In this document: positions 28,935-42,315 of the stretch, in pieces | How the letters are laid out: every line of letters begins with the position of its first letter | Position numbering within the stretch: the stretch's first letter is position 1 | NCBI GenBank assembly: GCA_009760855.2 | Contig: WPIO01000002.1 | Location: 14,771,501 to 14,835,500 of the forward strand | DNA from: Cristatella mucedo | Lineage: Eukaryota; Bryozoa; Phylactolaemata; Cristatellidae | Reading direction: 5' to 3' | DNA: 64,000 bases | Notes under the pieces: model-generated | The model's database searches: none | What the model was told of the DNA's origin: nothing | What the model saw: only the letters and a program-made list of their open reading frames with translations | Translations under genes and position numbers: made by a program

Positions 28935-29432
28935 TTCATTCTATGGCTCCAGCCTATCTTTCAGATATACTACCCCATCAGGCAAAGCATCGTACCACTC
29001 GCTTTTCAGAATCCAACAGTCTAGAAATACCTCGTACAAACCTTAAATCCTTTGGAGACCGTGCATTTAGCTCGTATGCTCCCACAGCCTGGAACTCCCT
29101 CCCGACCTGCATCAGAACATCCCCTGACCTGACCACATTTAAAAGAAACTTAAAAACATACATATTTAGGACAGCATTTAGTGGGTCCTTGTGATTCGTC
29201 CTCGATGTGCTTATGCGTGCTGACACTGTTCATGCTGCCACTAACCACATTTGCATGCTGACCCAGTGCATGTAACCCCTAACCATGTTATTCATTTTGT
29301 TTGTTTTTCAAGCATGATTTTACTTACTATTCTATTGCGTATCACTTTGCAGCAAATGTAAAGCGCCTAGAAAGAGATTAAGTTCTCTGAGGGCGCTTTA
29401 TCAAGTGCAATATTATTATTATTATTAATATA
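28935..29432 (+). mobile_element. LINE-A 3' fragment, 5'-truncated
   Basis: Starts within the thumb region (MAPAYLSDILPHQAKHRTT) and runs to the FKRNLKTYIF end, 3' UTR, GAGATTAAGTTCTCTGAGGG and (ATT)n. The 82-residue frame is intact, so the copy is fairly young. Confidence 0.92.
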
Positions 29433-30769
29433 GTGTGAGGTTTATTCCACAATTTATCAGATTGGTTGCAAGCTCACCTGCCCCTACACCTTTAAAAAAA
29501 CTGTTCAAGGTCTCGGTGTAATGACAGGAGGTCACATGCCACTAGGCTGGCATGTGACATCAAGTGAGAGGCTGTGGGAGGCAGGCTGCTGGCTGGCTGG
29601 CTGGCTGGCTGGCTGCTAGGCTGTGGCATGGGCTCAGCTTCCAGATACATCTGCTCTCTGCTCGGTCGTGTGATCGGTGCCTCTCAAAGCCACTAGTAGC
29701 TTCCTTTTGGTTTCAGAGGACCGGTAAGTAAGCATTCAAGTTGCATGGCTTGTTTGAGCACTGGAGCACTGGATCGTCGAAACAGTGAGTCTATGCAGCT
29801 GCACTGGAGGAATTCAAGTGCAGCTGGTGCACTCCGTGTTGAAATGCGCAGTCGATGAGAGAGCTGTAGTGCTGAGGTCTTGCCGAGGCAATCGCTCGGC
29901 TACTGAGAGCTGGTATCGCTGGGAGCTTGAGAAGTTGGGCTGCAATCATGTCATGATTAAGCTGTGAGCAAAACAATCGTTCCTGGTACGATTAGGTTAG
30001 AGGCACCATGCTGGGTGTTACTAACTTATATTCGATGAAAGAAGCTGGTGGTTGTGCTCGGCAGCCACCTTGGTAGGTTTCCAGGTGGCTGTAAGAGGAA
30101 AACTTGAGGTCACATCAGGTTTGCTTATTGCATCAATTTGCCCAAGGATGTGCTGCACAATAGTTCATGGCCAAGTTGTACTGCAGTCGACAGTTGGGCA
30201 GTAGCTTCACAGGATGCAAACTGCACTTATGAGCCGCCTAGTGGCTAACCCCAGTGCCTTCAGGACGATAGGTCCCTGGATCACCTTCCTTGTAAAGTCA
30301 GTGGCACGAACCCATTCCCCTTGATGGCCTCGTGCATAAGCCACACATTGAAAGCCTGGTCGGTAACTGGCATAGCAAGTATCTGGCATTCCAAGGCAGA
30401 TGCCAGAGCGTCCTGCGCTGCTGGTCTGCAGCCCGTGATCTGCAGCCTCGTGATCTGCCGATGCACACTAGGCAGGCGTGCTTGTCAGACAGACTGGTAG
30501 GACGACATCGTTCTTGCTGCTGGTGAGAAAGTCAGACACTGTGCATGGCTATTGTGGCATGGATTGGCAAGTAGTGAAATATTTTGTCGCTCGAACCGTT
30601 GCAGATGCATCCACAAATCCATGCACAAGCTATGCAACTTCATGACTAACTCGTGTCAGCCATGTGTTGGGGCCAGTACTGCACAACAGTGCAGACAAGA
30701 ACTTATGCTAGTTAGGCCTTAGTCTCGTGGCCAAGCTTCCTCTGAGCTGCATTAAGTAGATGATGTAGC
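29433..30769. other. Intergenic, nothing recognised
   Basis: Contains a (CTGG)n run at about 29588-29615. Frames near 29785-29976 and 30207-30526 have no recognisable domain. Confidence 0.5.
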
Positions 30770-31340
30770 CAGAAGGTCAGTGAGCCCTGGTTCTGTCTAG
30801 GCTGGATTGTTACAATTCCATTTTAGCTTGGCTACCGAACAAAGCCATGAGACTAACACAGCTGTCGAGGAATATGTCTGAGGGGCTAGTCAACAAATCC
30901 CAGACGTTTAGCCACTTCTCTCCTGAGGCTGAAGGAGCTGCAGTGGCTCCTGCTTGATCAAAGGATACAGAGTAAAGTTCTTAAGCTGACCCACGAGGCC
31001 TGCCACTGCTTGGCTCCTTCATACCTTGCTGAACTGGTGCACTAGTATTGTAGCCTTCTCCTGCCCTCTGGGCATCAACGGACAATAAATGAGCTGCTCC
31101 ATGTGTATACTTAAAGACCATTGGCTGCAGAATCTTTTGCTCTGCAAGCCATCACTGGAACTCATTTCCACAATTCTTAGGCAACGACATCCACTCTCCT
31201 CCTGCCTACTGTAGAACATTATTTCCGACCGTTCTGAGCTGCTACTTCGGTGCTACTCACTTCCTCGACTGCCCTCCTGACTCAGCTATTAATCTCACTT
31301 TCTTTTTTGGAGCTTGAGATGAAGTCTGTTGTCTACTTCT
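30770..31340 (+). mobile_element. LINE-B copy, RT C-terminus to 3' UTR (part 1)
   Basis: A CR1-like remnant different from LINE-A: translated pieces resemble the D.CN..LAWLPNKAMRLTQ segment and the LQWLL..QRIQ.KVLKLTHEA segment with stops in between. The 3' UTR (31215-31335) matches the LINE-B copies elsewhere. It is interrupted at about 31340 by a LINE-A insertion. Confidence 0.65.
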
Positions 31341-32191
31341 CCAGGTGAATCAGCTCGAAATCTAGGTGTCATATTCCAAAGCGACCTCTCGTTAGACGAC
31401 CATATCAGATCCACAGTCAAATCCGCCTATTTTCAGCTTCATAACATTGCTAAAATTCGGGCTTGTTTAGATAAAGATACCATGTCCAAGTTGGTCCATG
31501 CATTCGTGACATCCCGTCTCGACTTCTGCAACTCACTGCTTACTGGCCTACCAGCATGTGCGATCAGGCGATTGCAGCTGGTGCAAAACTCTGCAGCTAG
31601 GCTTGTCTGTCGTGAGAGTCGCAGTTGCCACATTACTCCACTTCTCGCCGACCTGCACTGGCTACCAGTCAAGCAACGGATTGACTTCAAGGTTTTGTCG
31701 CTCACTTTTAGGTCCCTTCATTCTATGGCTCCAGCCTATCTGTCAGATATACTACCCCATCAGGCTAAGCATCGTACCACCTGCTTTTCGGAATCCAACA
31801 GTCTAGAAATACCTCGTACAAACCTTAAATCCTTTGGAGACCGTGCATTTAGTTCATATGCTCCCAAAGCCTGGAACTCCCTCCCGACCTGCGTCAGAAC
31901 ATCCCCTGACCTGACCACATTTAAAAGGAACCTAAAAACACACCTATTTAGGACAGCATTTAGTGGGTCCCTGTGATTCGTCCTTCATGTGCTTATGCGT
32001 GCTGACACTGTGCATGCTGCCACTAACCACATTTGCATGCTGACCCTGTGCATGTCACCCCTAACCATATTATTCATTTCGTTTGTTTTTTTAAGCATGA
32101 TTTTACTTACCATTCAATTGCATTTCACTTTACAGCAAATGTAAAGTGCCTAGAGAGAGATTAAGTTCTCTGAGGGTGCTTTATCAAGTGA

Positions 32192-32232
<41 letters not shown>
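31341..32232 (+). mobile_element. LINE-A 3' copy inserted into LINE-B
   Basis: A 5'-truncated copy with an intact frame from 31341 to 31976 (SPGESARNLGVIFQSDLSLD through FRTAFSGSL), a 3' UTR and an (ATT)n tail. LINE-B resumes immediately after. At most a 3-bp target duplication is possible, as is common for CR1/L2-type insertion. Very similar to the 50-kb copy, so recent. Confidence 0.93.
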
Positions 32233-32330
32233 TGCATGCATACCGAAAGCTGCTTAGGCTTTAAGTGAGCTACAGAAAACTTTTCTGCATAACACTCTTA
32301 GTCTTTGTGGCTTTGTGGAGTTAGAAGACT
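32233..32330 (+). mobile_element. LINE-B copy (part 2, 3' end)
   Basis: GCATACCGAAAGCTGCTTAGG then TAACACTCTTAGTC and TTTGTGGAGTTAGA continue the LINE-B 3' end interrupted by the LINE-A copy. Confidence 0.75.
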
Positions 32331-33177
<847 letters not shown>

Positions 33178-34289
33178 ACCCACTTACTGTCTGTGTGTCT
33201 CTCTAGCCATCTATCATTTTTAAGCTCAAGCTGTTCTTGTCAGACACCTGGACAGGGTGAGGTGGCTAGTTGGGGCTGAGTAAATAACCTTAGCTTATTA
33301 CTTCCTGTTTCGCTGGTAGAGCAACAATGAGAGTTGTGGACCATTCTGCTGATTCAGTTCGACCAGCCTCTTTCAATGAATACAGTCCTGGCAGCCCTTG
33401 CCTGCTACTGTTGCTGCCTTCTGCAAATCAGCTAGGGCAACTGCTCAGGTAGCTTGCATCAGCTGCCATTATCTCATTTTTTTAGTCATTGCAGACAGCA
33501 TCAGCTAGAAACAGGCAGTAGATGGAAAACTTAGTTCTTACGGTTTCACATTGGTCTGGGGTGCATCCCAATCCCAAGTGCTAAGGAGTGATGACACTCT
33601 TTTTAAGTGAGGACCTCTCTCTCTCTCTCTCCCTGTTTTTTTCTGGTTCCAGTCTGTCTGCCACTAGCATTCTTTTAAGGGGATTGGCATTTGAGCCAAT
33701 TACTCTGGTTTTAAGGTCACATTGATCATTGTGTAGATCGATGTTGCATGACTCAAATTTGCATAGGCTTCCATTTAGTAGGGAGAGCACCCCACCGAGT
33801 CTATCCTCACCTGGGCAGAAGCCTGCAAGGGCTTAGGTAATTCGAGTAACAGCATGCAAGAGTGATGTCTAAAACTCATGTTATTGGAGGAAAAGGGCTT
33901 CTGATTCTGATGATTTCGACCTATTCTGGATCGACTGGCTCAATCATAGCACGGTCCGGGAGTAAGAGAAGCAAAGTATACTAGTCAATTCTTTCCTAAT
34001 CTGGAAACATACGTAAAAATGCCATTCAATCAATAGAGATGAACCTTTCTAAAATAGGACATTTATTGAATACTTTTGTCGGATATTTCCTGGAAAGCTA
34101 TGCAAGATTACTTTCCTTTGCCACCAATATTGCTTCTCTTCGGAAAGCAGAAGTCCGGAGTATTGCATTTGGCAGGCTATAACAAGGTCTGCATTACTAG
34201 AGCGCTTATGATTTCCATGCTGAGCTCTTTGTGGTCGCCCTAAGCTGACAAACTATCAGAATGATGGGACTATAAAATGATAGCTTTGA
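33178..34289. other. Intergenic, nothing recognised
   Basis: Short CT run at about 33617-33632. No gene or repeat family identified. Confidence 0.5.
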
Positions 34290-34935
34290 GCAACAGATTT
34301 ACTCCTGCCAGAGGTATTGCTAAGTCACTTAGACTTAGCGTTGATCTTAACTGGGCATTCTTCAGTTGTTATGCCAGAAGCATTTACACTTCAGGATTGC
34401 TCATCATAAACCATTGCTTTGTTTAAAGCAAACATTGCCCAGCCTGTAATAGTCTGATGGCCACACCCAACCTTGGCTGACTGTCAAAGAGTTGTGTGGA
34501 CTGATGAATCAAATCTCACTATTTTCAAAACAGGTATGCGGGGTATTGTGCCGCGATGCATTAATGAAGCATACTATGATGGACGTCTTCGAAAGACGTT
34601 AAAGTTCAATGGTGGAGGAATGATAGTTTTGGCCTGTTGCACAGCAGCTAGTACGAAAATGCTGTCGTATAGAAGCCATTTTGAAAAAGCATCATGCTGT
34701 AATAGAAAGTTGATATTCCAAATCGATCGCCTGAGAGGGTTCTAGTTCCTATGGCAACGAGAGAACGTTCCTAAGCACCACAGACTGTCTTTGAGAAACT
34801 GTTTCAACTACGGAGTGGATCGCTACTATGCTGTAATGACTGTATGGCCATTGCTGACATAAAAACTAATCTGAAACCTATTATAAACCTTTAGATCACT
34901 TTGGAATGCCGTTTAAGAATGTTGGCTGTTCCTGT
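34290..34935 (+). pseudogene. Tc1/mariner transposase remnant
   Basis: The frame at 34473-34745 encodes CQRVVWTDESNLTIFKTGMR, then NEAYYDGRLRKTLKFNGGGM and IVLACCTA. This is the central part of a Tc1/mariner DDE transposase: W...DE (second of the motif's surroundings), then K.GGG..V..C. After the stop, decayed versions of the Q.DN.PKH block (QRENVPKHH) and of the WP....NPIE.LWN block (SLWNAV) follow. Frameshifts and stops make it dead. Terminal repeats were not found. Confidence 0.75.
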
Positions 34936-35784
34936 CACCCCGGGTAATTTCTTATTTGAGGCTTCGTGTCTCTAATGGATAGAAAATGCTCCAGAATTAT
35001 GAGCAAAGATAATGTTTTCAGTTTCAATACACGAAGTTAATAGAGGTTGTCGCCGAGTTACTTGCTAGCCCATGCGATTTACTGATTAAATACTGAAGTA
35101 CAACATGTTTTTGTACAACCATGTCTCAATCAAAGTAATACTTCCTGAGAGTAGTAAATTATGATTTACCAGGGAATGCCAACTTTCCCCGTAAGTTTGC
35201 CGTTTGCTTTAAAACAGCAGCTATGGATGCAGACTAAAATGGATGACTGTTTACTCCGGCCAGATAATTGGTTTAGCGTTAGCTCTTCACCCCTAACCTA
35301 AAACCCTCAGTGCTTAGAGCAAGAAATTACTCAGCCTCAGATGCATTCAGTATATTGTACTTCGTAGTGCTCAGAAAATACTGCAAATATTAATATCCTT
35401 CGAAAATAATGACTATGTCAGAAGCCGGGAATTTCAAGGTTGTTGTGGTGAGTTCAAGGTGAGTTGATGTGAGTTTCGAAGTGAGTTTCAAGGCTGTTTT
35501 CAAGTTCGTTGCAAGGAGTTGGCCACTGGTATACTTTGTGCCCCAGACTTACTTGCTCAGGTGAAAGTCATATTCTTGAACCAATATGGCGAATGATCTC
35601 TGCTTACCCAGAGTGTCTGTCATTGGCCCTTTCTGGTGAATAGTAGTCCTAAAAATTATAGAAAATTTCTTTTCTGTAAATGTAGCTTCTTTTGGGAGTC
35701 AAATGCCCTATTAAGCAGTTATCACATCAATCTACCATTTCAATCTTGCATTTCATTCATCATGCTGCAGTGATAGCATGAGCA

Positions 35785-35819
<35 letters not shown>

Positions 35820-38531
35820 TAAGACTTTGTGTATTATAAGTATCGTAATACTTGGTGAAGTATAGTAATATAGTTTAGTAATACTTGGTGTATTATTATT
35901 AGTTCTTGTACCGGCAGAATGCCCATTTAGGTGATATATGCTTTTTAAAGGTTGACACAGAGATTGCTAGTCTGTATGCTTTTTATCACTTGTATCTAGT
36001 TGTACTTGGGTAGCTCATATGGAGACTGCACAGCAAACAGCTACTCGTCAGTCCTATAGATGCAAATTAGCTAGAGGTGATTGGGGTTAGAAGTGTTGAG
36101 ATTGACGTTAAGGATTCGCCACTTGTGGCATGAAAGAAGGCTTTGCTGCTTTAAATTATCCAGACCTGTGACTTTGTGATGTGCCGTTCTAGTAACGTTA
36201 AAAATTTAGCCATTGATTCTTTAACATGGATTCCATTTTAGACTTTTTGGTGTCAACATTGTAAGAATAAACCAATAATGTTTATTTTAATGCTTAGGCA
36301 ATATAAACCATTCCTGTAATAGTATGTGCTATTGGCCAAATGAACTGCATCTAAGTGGTTGATATGTTATCTGGCTTGACTGTGCCAGTAAACTAAATCA
36401 GTTTAGAATTCGGATTATAATCTCAGTATACTACAGCATAACGTTCAAGAATGAATGCATACGTGGAAGCTACACGAAGCATCAGAAAGGACTTGGTCAT
36501 AAAACATGACTCGAAGCCTGGCTTCACAGACATCTGTCTGAAGACAGGCTGAAGGTGAACTTGCCCAAAATGTGTCTTTTGCAACCCAGTTCGGTCAGGT
36601 GGTTCAAAGAGAGTCCACACCCCTGCCAACCCTTGTTATCTGGCTGCTCCTTGTGGTTTTCGGCAAGGATTAAATATAGCTGTGTGCTGGGGAGCTTATC
36701 ATCTTTATTGTGATTAGGTGATCACTCTCAACTGTTGTTTTGGAGGGGGGCATTGAAAACGAAGCACTTTATCAGCCACCCCAGTCCATCCTGGCCTTAT
36801 GTGATATCAGCCCCTGCCCCTAAGCTTCATTTGATTGACTTTCTGAATGCTGGTGGTTTAAAGAAGTTCCATGCTGGTTAGCTGCACTCTGTGCTAGTTC
36901 CATGCTGGTCAGCAGCAGTGAATGCTGGTCAGCTGCAGCTCATTGTCTCCTCTGCCTATTCCCTTGGGCCGAACGAAAAAAGTAGCCAGCTGTCGGTATC
37001 TGGGCCTGCAGCTGGATTTTAGAATCTTCCGTGCCGTGAGGCTACCGACTGATGCTTGCTGTGTGCTGGTGTCATGTCTGTAGTAGACCAAGGCGCTGGC
37101 CACCCGAATCTTGAGAGTATTTCTGTTTGGCCGCCTAGGTTCCATCGTAGTGAGCTGCTGCCGGAGCCACTGTGGCCCAGCCTCGATCAGCTAGTGGATG
37201 ATTTCAGTGTCTTGTTTTCTCTTCTGCTCCAGCATGAGGTCAGCCCTGTGGGTGACAGCTGTGTGACTGCATTACTGATATATTAGCATGGCAGCCTATT
37301 CACGATTCACGAAGCCTGTTAATGAACACGACCTGCCTGCCGACCTGCTCTCCTGCCTCATTTAATGTCGTGCACATTGAAGCTACTCTACAGCCAGCAC
37401 TTTGTTCTCAGTCTGCCTTTGCAGAGCTGTCTCTGGCAAATTAGTTGAAGAATGGCCTAGTCCTTTTTTCAGGTGTTTAGGGTGTAACAAACAGGAAAGT
37501 AAGACAGCTGCTTAAACAGAATTGGGATCCTAGTAGTTATGTGTAGGCTATCTCATGGATTTCCATGGCCTAGATTCGCCGTGGGGGTGCTGGTTTTTTG
37601 GAATTTATAAGTGCTTGCGCATTGCCTCTCATTTAACTTGCGTTTTTTCAGAGCTGTTCGTTGGAGCAGAAGCTGTCTGCATTACGAATCAGCTGTGGGA
37701 TTACTCAGCTGAACTGCAAGATTCTTAGCTTAAAACAGAATAGATATAGCCTGTTTGGACGGCTAGCTGGCTGCAGCCCTCATTTGACTGTTGTCCACAT
37801 AAAACCATTCTAGAGGTCAACATCGGAAGACGATCGATCATATATTATCTGATCGTGTACAGTAATATCCTATACAACCTTACATACTTCCTAAATTTCT
37901 TTAGTAACACAAGTTCATGCAGATCGTCTGGTATATATGGACAGAACAGCAGGTGTAGTGAATGTAAATACTAAATTTGCATTCGACTTCCATGCACAAT
38001 CCTGAAGCCCATCCATTCGAGGTCCATATACCCCAGGTTAGGTATCTATGGTTAGGGCAAGGTAAGGGTTTGACCCCTTATAAAGGTCCGGCTCTGCTTA
38101 ACGATCTAGCAGTGACTGCACGTGCCCTAGCAGAGGGTTGGATGCTTGCCTCTGTAAGTCGGAGGCAGTGAACAGATCATGGATTCATTGGCATATACAA
38201 AGCTTGGCTTCACATCAGTCTAGGCTACTTGGTTTAGCCTCGACAAATTAGTTTTGGGAGTTCTCTTCACTATAGATAGCCAGTTTTTGCTGCTACCTAG
38301 GTAGTGCCTAATTGGTATGGTTCTGAACCTGTAGCATCGAACATGATGAATGCTTGAGCTTGATATCTAGGGACAGGGCTAGTGGAAGCCTGATGCCGAA
38401 AGCACAAGCACTCCATGAGAAATCACAACAGAAGAGTACTGTAAATGTTTTAGGTAGAAATTATCTGTGATAAATTTATACCCTGGTTGCTAATAGAGTG
38501 TAGGTCTGAAATCATTATGGTTAGGTGACAA
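34936..38531. other. Intergenic, no gene recognised
   Basis: Contains imperfect GTGAGTTTCAAGG-type repeats (35440-35510), (TA)n at 35788-35818, and repeated TAATACTTGGTGTATTAT-type sequence at 35835-35900. No exon or mobile element identified. Confidence 0.5.
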
Positions 38532-38733
38532 GCGACTTTTCAAAAATCTTGCTTGGTTATCCACAGGGGCACTTCACATCGATCGATATCCCGAGTCGAT
38601 ACCTACCATTTCGAAGTACAATTTCATCACTTTCGATGAGATCTGTTGTTCATCCTTGCTTTAGGGCCGGTTCCTTCAACCACCATGTGTGTTGGATGGT
38701 GGCGCCAACCTAACCAGAAATTTGAAAAGTCGC
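38532..38733. mobile_element. Possible short TIR element
   Basis: Ends GCGACTTTTCAAA and its inverted copy TTTGAAAAGTCGC bound 202 bp without coding capacity; weaker inverted similarity extends inward to GGTTA/TAACC. No clear target-site duplication. Confidence 0.4.
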
Positions 38734-39279
38734 ATGTAGCCCACAACCATCACGGTTTCAGACGTACACTGTATAGGTGGCCGAAGTAATAATTTAGCAC
38801 TGGGAATTTTTACTACAATGTTTGCTGACTCACTGCTACTCGACCAGTAGGGTCCATTGGTATGCTTGGTTTCCTAAAATGTTTGCTGACTAACGAGGTC
38901 TGAAACCCAGTGTATCCAGCTGGAATGGGGCACTTGATTTTTTTTATACCGGTGAAGTGGCTTTGGTACTACTTCAGGCTTTCCAAATGTGATTGCTGCA
39001 AATGTTTTAGGAGAACTGAGTAAGCACTCTTTAGGGTAAAGTGCGTTCGACTCTCAGATTAGTGATCTGTTTCCAGTGGCTGAAGCTTGTTTTTCTGAGC
39101 CAGACGGTCATGGGTTTTTATGCTTTGCTAAATAGGTCTGCTGCAGCCTGCACCTTGGACTTACAGCTTCAGGGTGCAGCCTCAGAATCCGGGGGAGGGG
39201 TGGTGCAGGGAAGCCTCAGAGTAGGCATGTCCTGCGAGGCACTGCTTGAGCACTCCGGCTCCTCGACCGGTCTACTGCT
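38734..39279. other. Intergenic, nothing recognised
   Basis: No repeat family or exon recognised. Confidence 0.5.
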
Positions 39280-39282
39280 GAG

Positions 39283-39288
39283 AGAGGG

Positions 39289-39326
<38 letters not shown>

Positions 39327-39330
39327 GAAA
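39283..39330. repeat. (GA)n microsatellite
   Basis: GA run with two interruptions; the frame translated through it is an artefact. Confidence 0.95.
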
Positions 39331-39802
39331 GCTGCTGGAACTCTCCGACTGCCTTATTTCTAGGATACGTACTTGTTTACCTACTGCTGCTAACTATGGG
39401 AAGTCAGTTACCTAGCCACTTGCCGGTACTAGCTGCTAGAAGCCATCTCATTATTCGGCTTAGTTGCTTGATCCTGTTCTAGCCCAAAACCGCAGTGTCG
39501 CCAAATGCAATTTCTTTTCAGTGAGCTCCAACATTTCTTCCTAAGTTAAGTGCTCTCATTCGCGGTAGTAGCCGACTGTTTCCTTAAAAAATTAGTAGGA
39601 GCCTTGTATACAGGCAATAGTAATATTTGTCTTATAGGGAACAAAGCAAAAGCTGTGCTACTGCACCTATATGACCTCGGACCTCCGAGCACTCAAGTAA
39701 GTTGAGTGTAGTTGAAAAGAATTTAATTCAGGATTTTGTGACCTTGGAAAATGCCAGGAAAATGTTAGTATCACTAGCCCACACTAGGGATATTGTTTAA
39801 TT

Positions 39803-40530
39803 GTGCCATGTCTACTGCCACATTTGGTAGAGAATGGAATTTTCAAAATGCAGAGCAGCCGAAAGTCATGCGTCCCCCTCCGGAAAGGAACATTACCGAA
39901 ACCTCTGGAATGCCGGTCTGGCGATCCACTGATTAAGCTATCAAGACTAGCTATCTTAATTGCAATTATCAGGCGGCTTCAAAGCACGGGCTTTAACATT
40001 CCTCTCACATGCTAGAGCTGAATCTTGATGTATCGCATTAATGAACATGTATCTTCCAATTTGAAAATTGGGCGTCAAGCCGAAATCGTTTTACCTGCTA
40101 AGGCCGGCGACCACGGAAGAAGAAATAGCTGCACAACCTGTGAAAATAAAGTCCTATTTTGAACTGTCGACGGTTGCTTTCTAGCAATGCCTGAATGGCT
40201 AAATGTGAATGTATGGCTGGCAGTTTTAGTTTAGTTATTCAACTTTGCTCGTTGGAAAAAGTATCCTGTTGATTACTAAACTGAACGATTTTACACAGCG
40301 GATATGTAACCTTCAACCAGACGTTGGAAACAGCTTCTTGTCAAACCCATCCCAGGGCATTAAGAAGGTTCAATGTGTCACGTCTAGCATCACGTTTGGT
40401 TGAGAATGGGTTTTTCGAACTACAGAACGACCGAAACGTAGGTTAGGCAGTGCTACGTGTGAGTCAATTGAACAAAAGAGCAGTGAGTCAGGAAGTGCTT
40501 GTAAACCATTGGAACTGCTCCTGGTGAAAG
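39803..40530 (+). repeat. Pair of diverged direct repeats
   Basis: About 39807-39890 and 40377-40460 share an ordered series of matches: TGTCTA..GC..CA, TTTGGT.GAGAATGG, TTTTC.AA, CAGA.C..CCGAAA. Two copies of an unidentified repeat about 570 bp apart. Confidence 0.45.
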
Positions 40531-41796
40531 CCAGGTGGAGCATGGATTGTTCGTTCGTAATTTGGTGCTGATCTGACTCATCCATAGGTGTACTGGGTCT
40601 GTTTACCCACCTGGTTCTCTTTACTGTCAGTAGCTGACAATCTGATTAAGGGTCAGCGATTACTGTCGAACTCTGAAGTTCACTCTAGTTGCCACTCAAG
40701 AGGTCACCAACAGATGTGCACTTGCACGTAACTTGGCTTAAGAAATGACATAGAGCTGTGATGTGACTGCTAGCGGTTCATAAAGTTAGTCGGTAAGATA
40801 ACATAGTTTAGTTTAAGAAGTTTTATATAGTCGTATTCATTGATATACATCGATGTAGTGTGGGAAGACATCATTGTATCAATGAAAACGAAAATCCAGG
40901 TCATTCTTGAATTTCAACGTCGAGCGAGCAGTGCTGGCCATATGACTGGTCTGCTTCGGTTTTATGTATCTCTTGCAGACAACCTGCCGATTCTGTTAAC
41001 ATAGTGGGTAGGGCACATGGCTTAGATGTGTACCGTGCTCTAGACGAGTGCTTCAGTCACAGTCACAAGTCCACAGCCGAAAGCAGCCGGTGACAGGGCG
41101 GCCTCCAGGAATTCAGCCATTGGTGATAGCGAATTGGTGGAAGGAAGCAGTGATAGAAGCAGGTTGGCATATTGGCTCTGGCATGTGGAGCACTAGTTCC
41201 AGATACAGGATGACAGCTAATGCACTAGTGTTGCTACTACAGGTAATAAATCGGTGTTAGTCTGCCTCAAAGTGCCCGACACAATCCTAATTATCTCATT
41301 GAATTTGTAGGCATCAATTCTGTTGGGAAAGTTGGTGGCAGTTTAGGCGATTGGTTTCGATGAGGTGCCGCCTTGCTTGTGGTCCTGGGCATCCACCAAT
41401 TTCCTCAAACTATTAAATAAACTACTGACATAATACTGAGAAATGATGATACATATTGAACTTCTCTGCATAGCAAATACTAGACTGTCGCCGAGTTGGC
41501 TACTTTAGTTATCCTCTTTGAAGGCTGCTTTACACGTATAGGTTGTATACAGAAAATCACTTTCAGTGCTATTTATCATGTTTCATCCTAGTCCAAGATA
41601 ATGGCCTGCTTACTGCAATGGCTACCTGAAGGTTAGCTAGCTCCATGATTCCTTGTAAGCTATGTTACTATAACTCAAGTATTGTCAAGATTTGCTTATG
41701 CAAATCATAACCAGCCTGCTCAATGCTACCACTAAGCTGTTGTTCTGTCAAAGAAATTCAGTCACCTGGCTATTCTGTAAGGAACTGGGATGATGG

Positions 41797-41838
41797 CTTT
41801 CTTTGATCAGTGGATACAAATCCACTGATCAAAGAAAG
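41797..41838. repeat. Perfect 19-bp hairpin, 4-nt loop
   Basis: CTTTCTTTGATCAGTGGAT, loop ACAA, then the exact reverse complement ATCCACTGATCAAAGAAAG. No adjacent gene. Confidence 0.9.
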
Positions 41839-42159
41839 ATTGGATAGCATCAAAGCAAAATGCAAAGGCTTGACCTGCCTCCTCCAGGCTCAGTACTGTA
41901 GCTTAGCTGGCTGCCTCATCCCTAGCTGGACTGCCTTGTTTGCACCAGTTTCAGGGCCTTTCAGATCCTCTCAGGGCACCTTTTTCTCTTTCACTTGATC
42001 ACCTCTCGGTCCGAGATGCTTTGTGCTCAGTCGGTCTTCGACAACAGATCTCATGTCCACAATTAAAATTCCATAAAGATAACTTGTCTCTTGTTGCTAA
42101 CGGCGACAAAGTTATGTACCACACATGTAATGCTGCTGCTTCTGTACTACTGATGGCCT

Positions 42160-42315
42160 TAACTGTCTGACTCAGCTATACTTATCTTTCTCATTTTTCG
42201 TGTGATGAAGTATTTTGGAGATCTTGCATGTGCCGAAAGTTGTCTAGGCTTTAAGTGTGCATTATAACTTTCAAGTAGACTGCCTCTTGTCATTGTATTG
42301 CTTCATGGAGTTAAA
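42160..42315 (+). mobile_element. LINE-B 3' end, diverged
   Basis: GTCTGACTCAGCTATACTTA, then GCCGAAAGTTGTCTAGGCTTTA and CTTCATGGAGTTAAAG follow the LINE-B 3' order. Confidence 0.6.

Noticed and set aside
29585-29620. CRISPR-like or satellite array
   Set aside because: A simple (CTGG)n run; no spacer-repeat alternation exists anywhere in the window.
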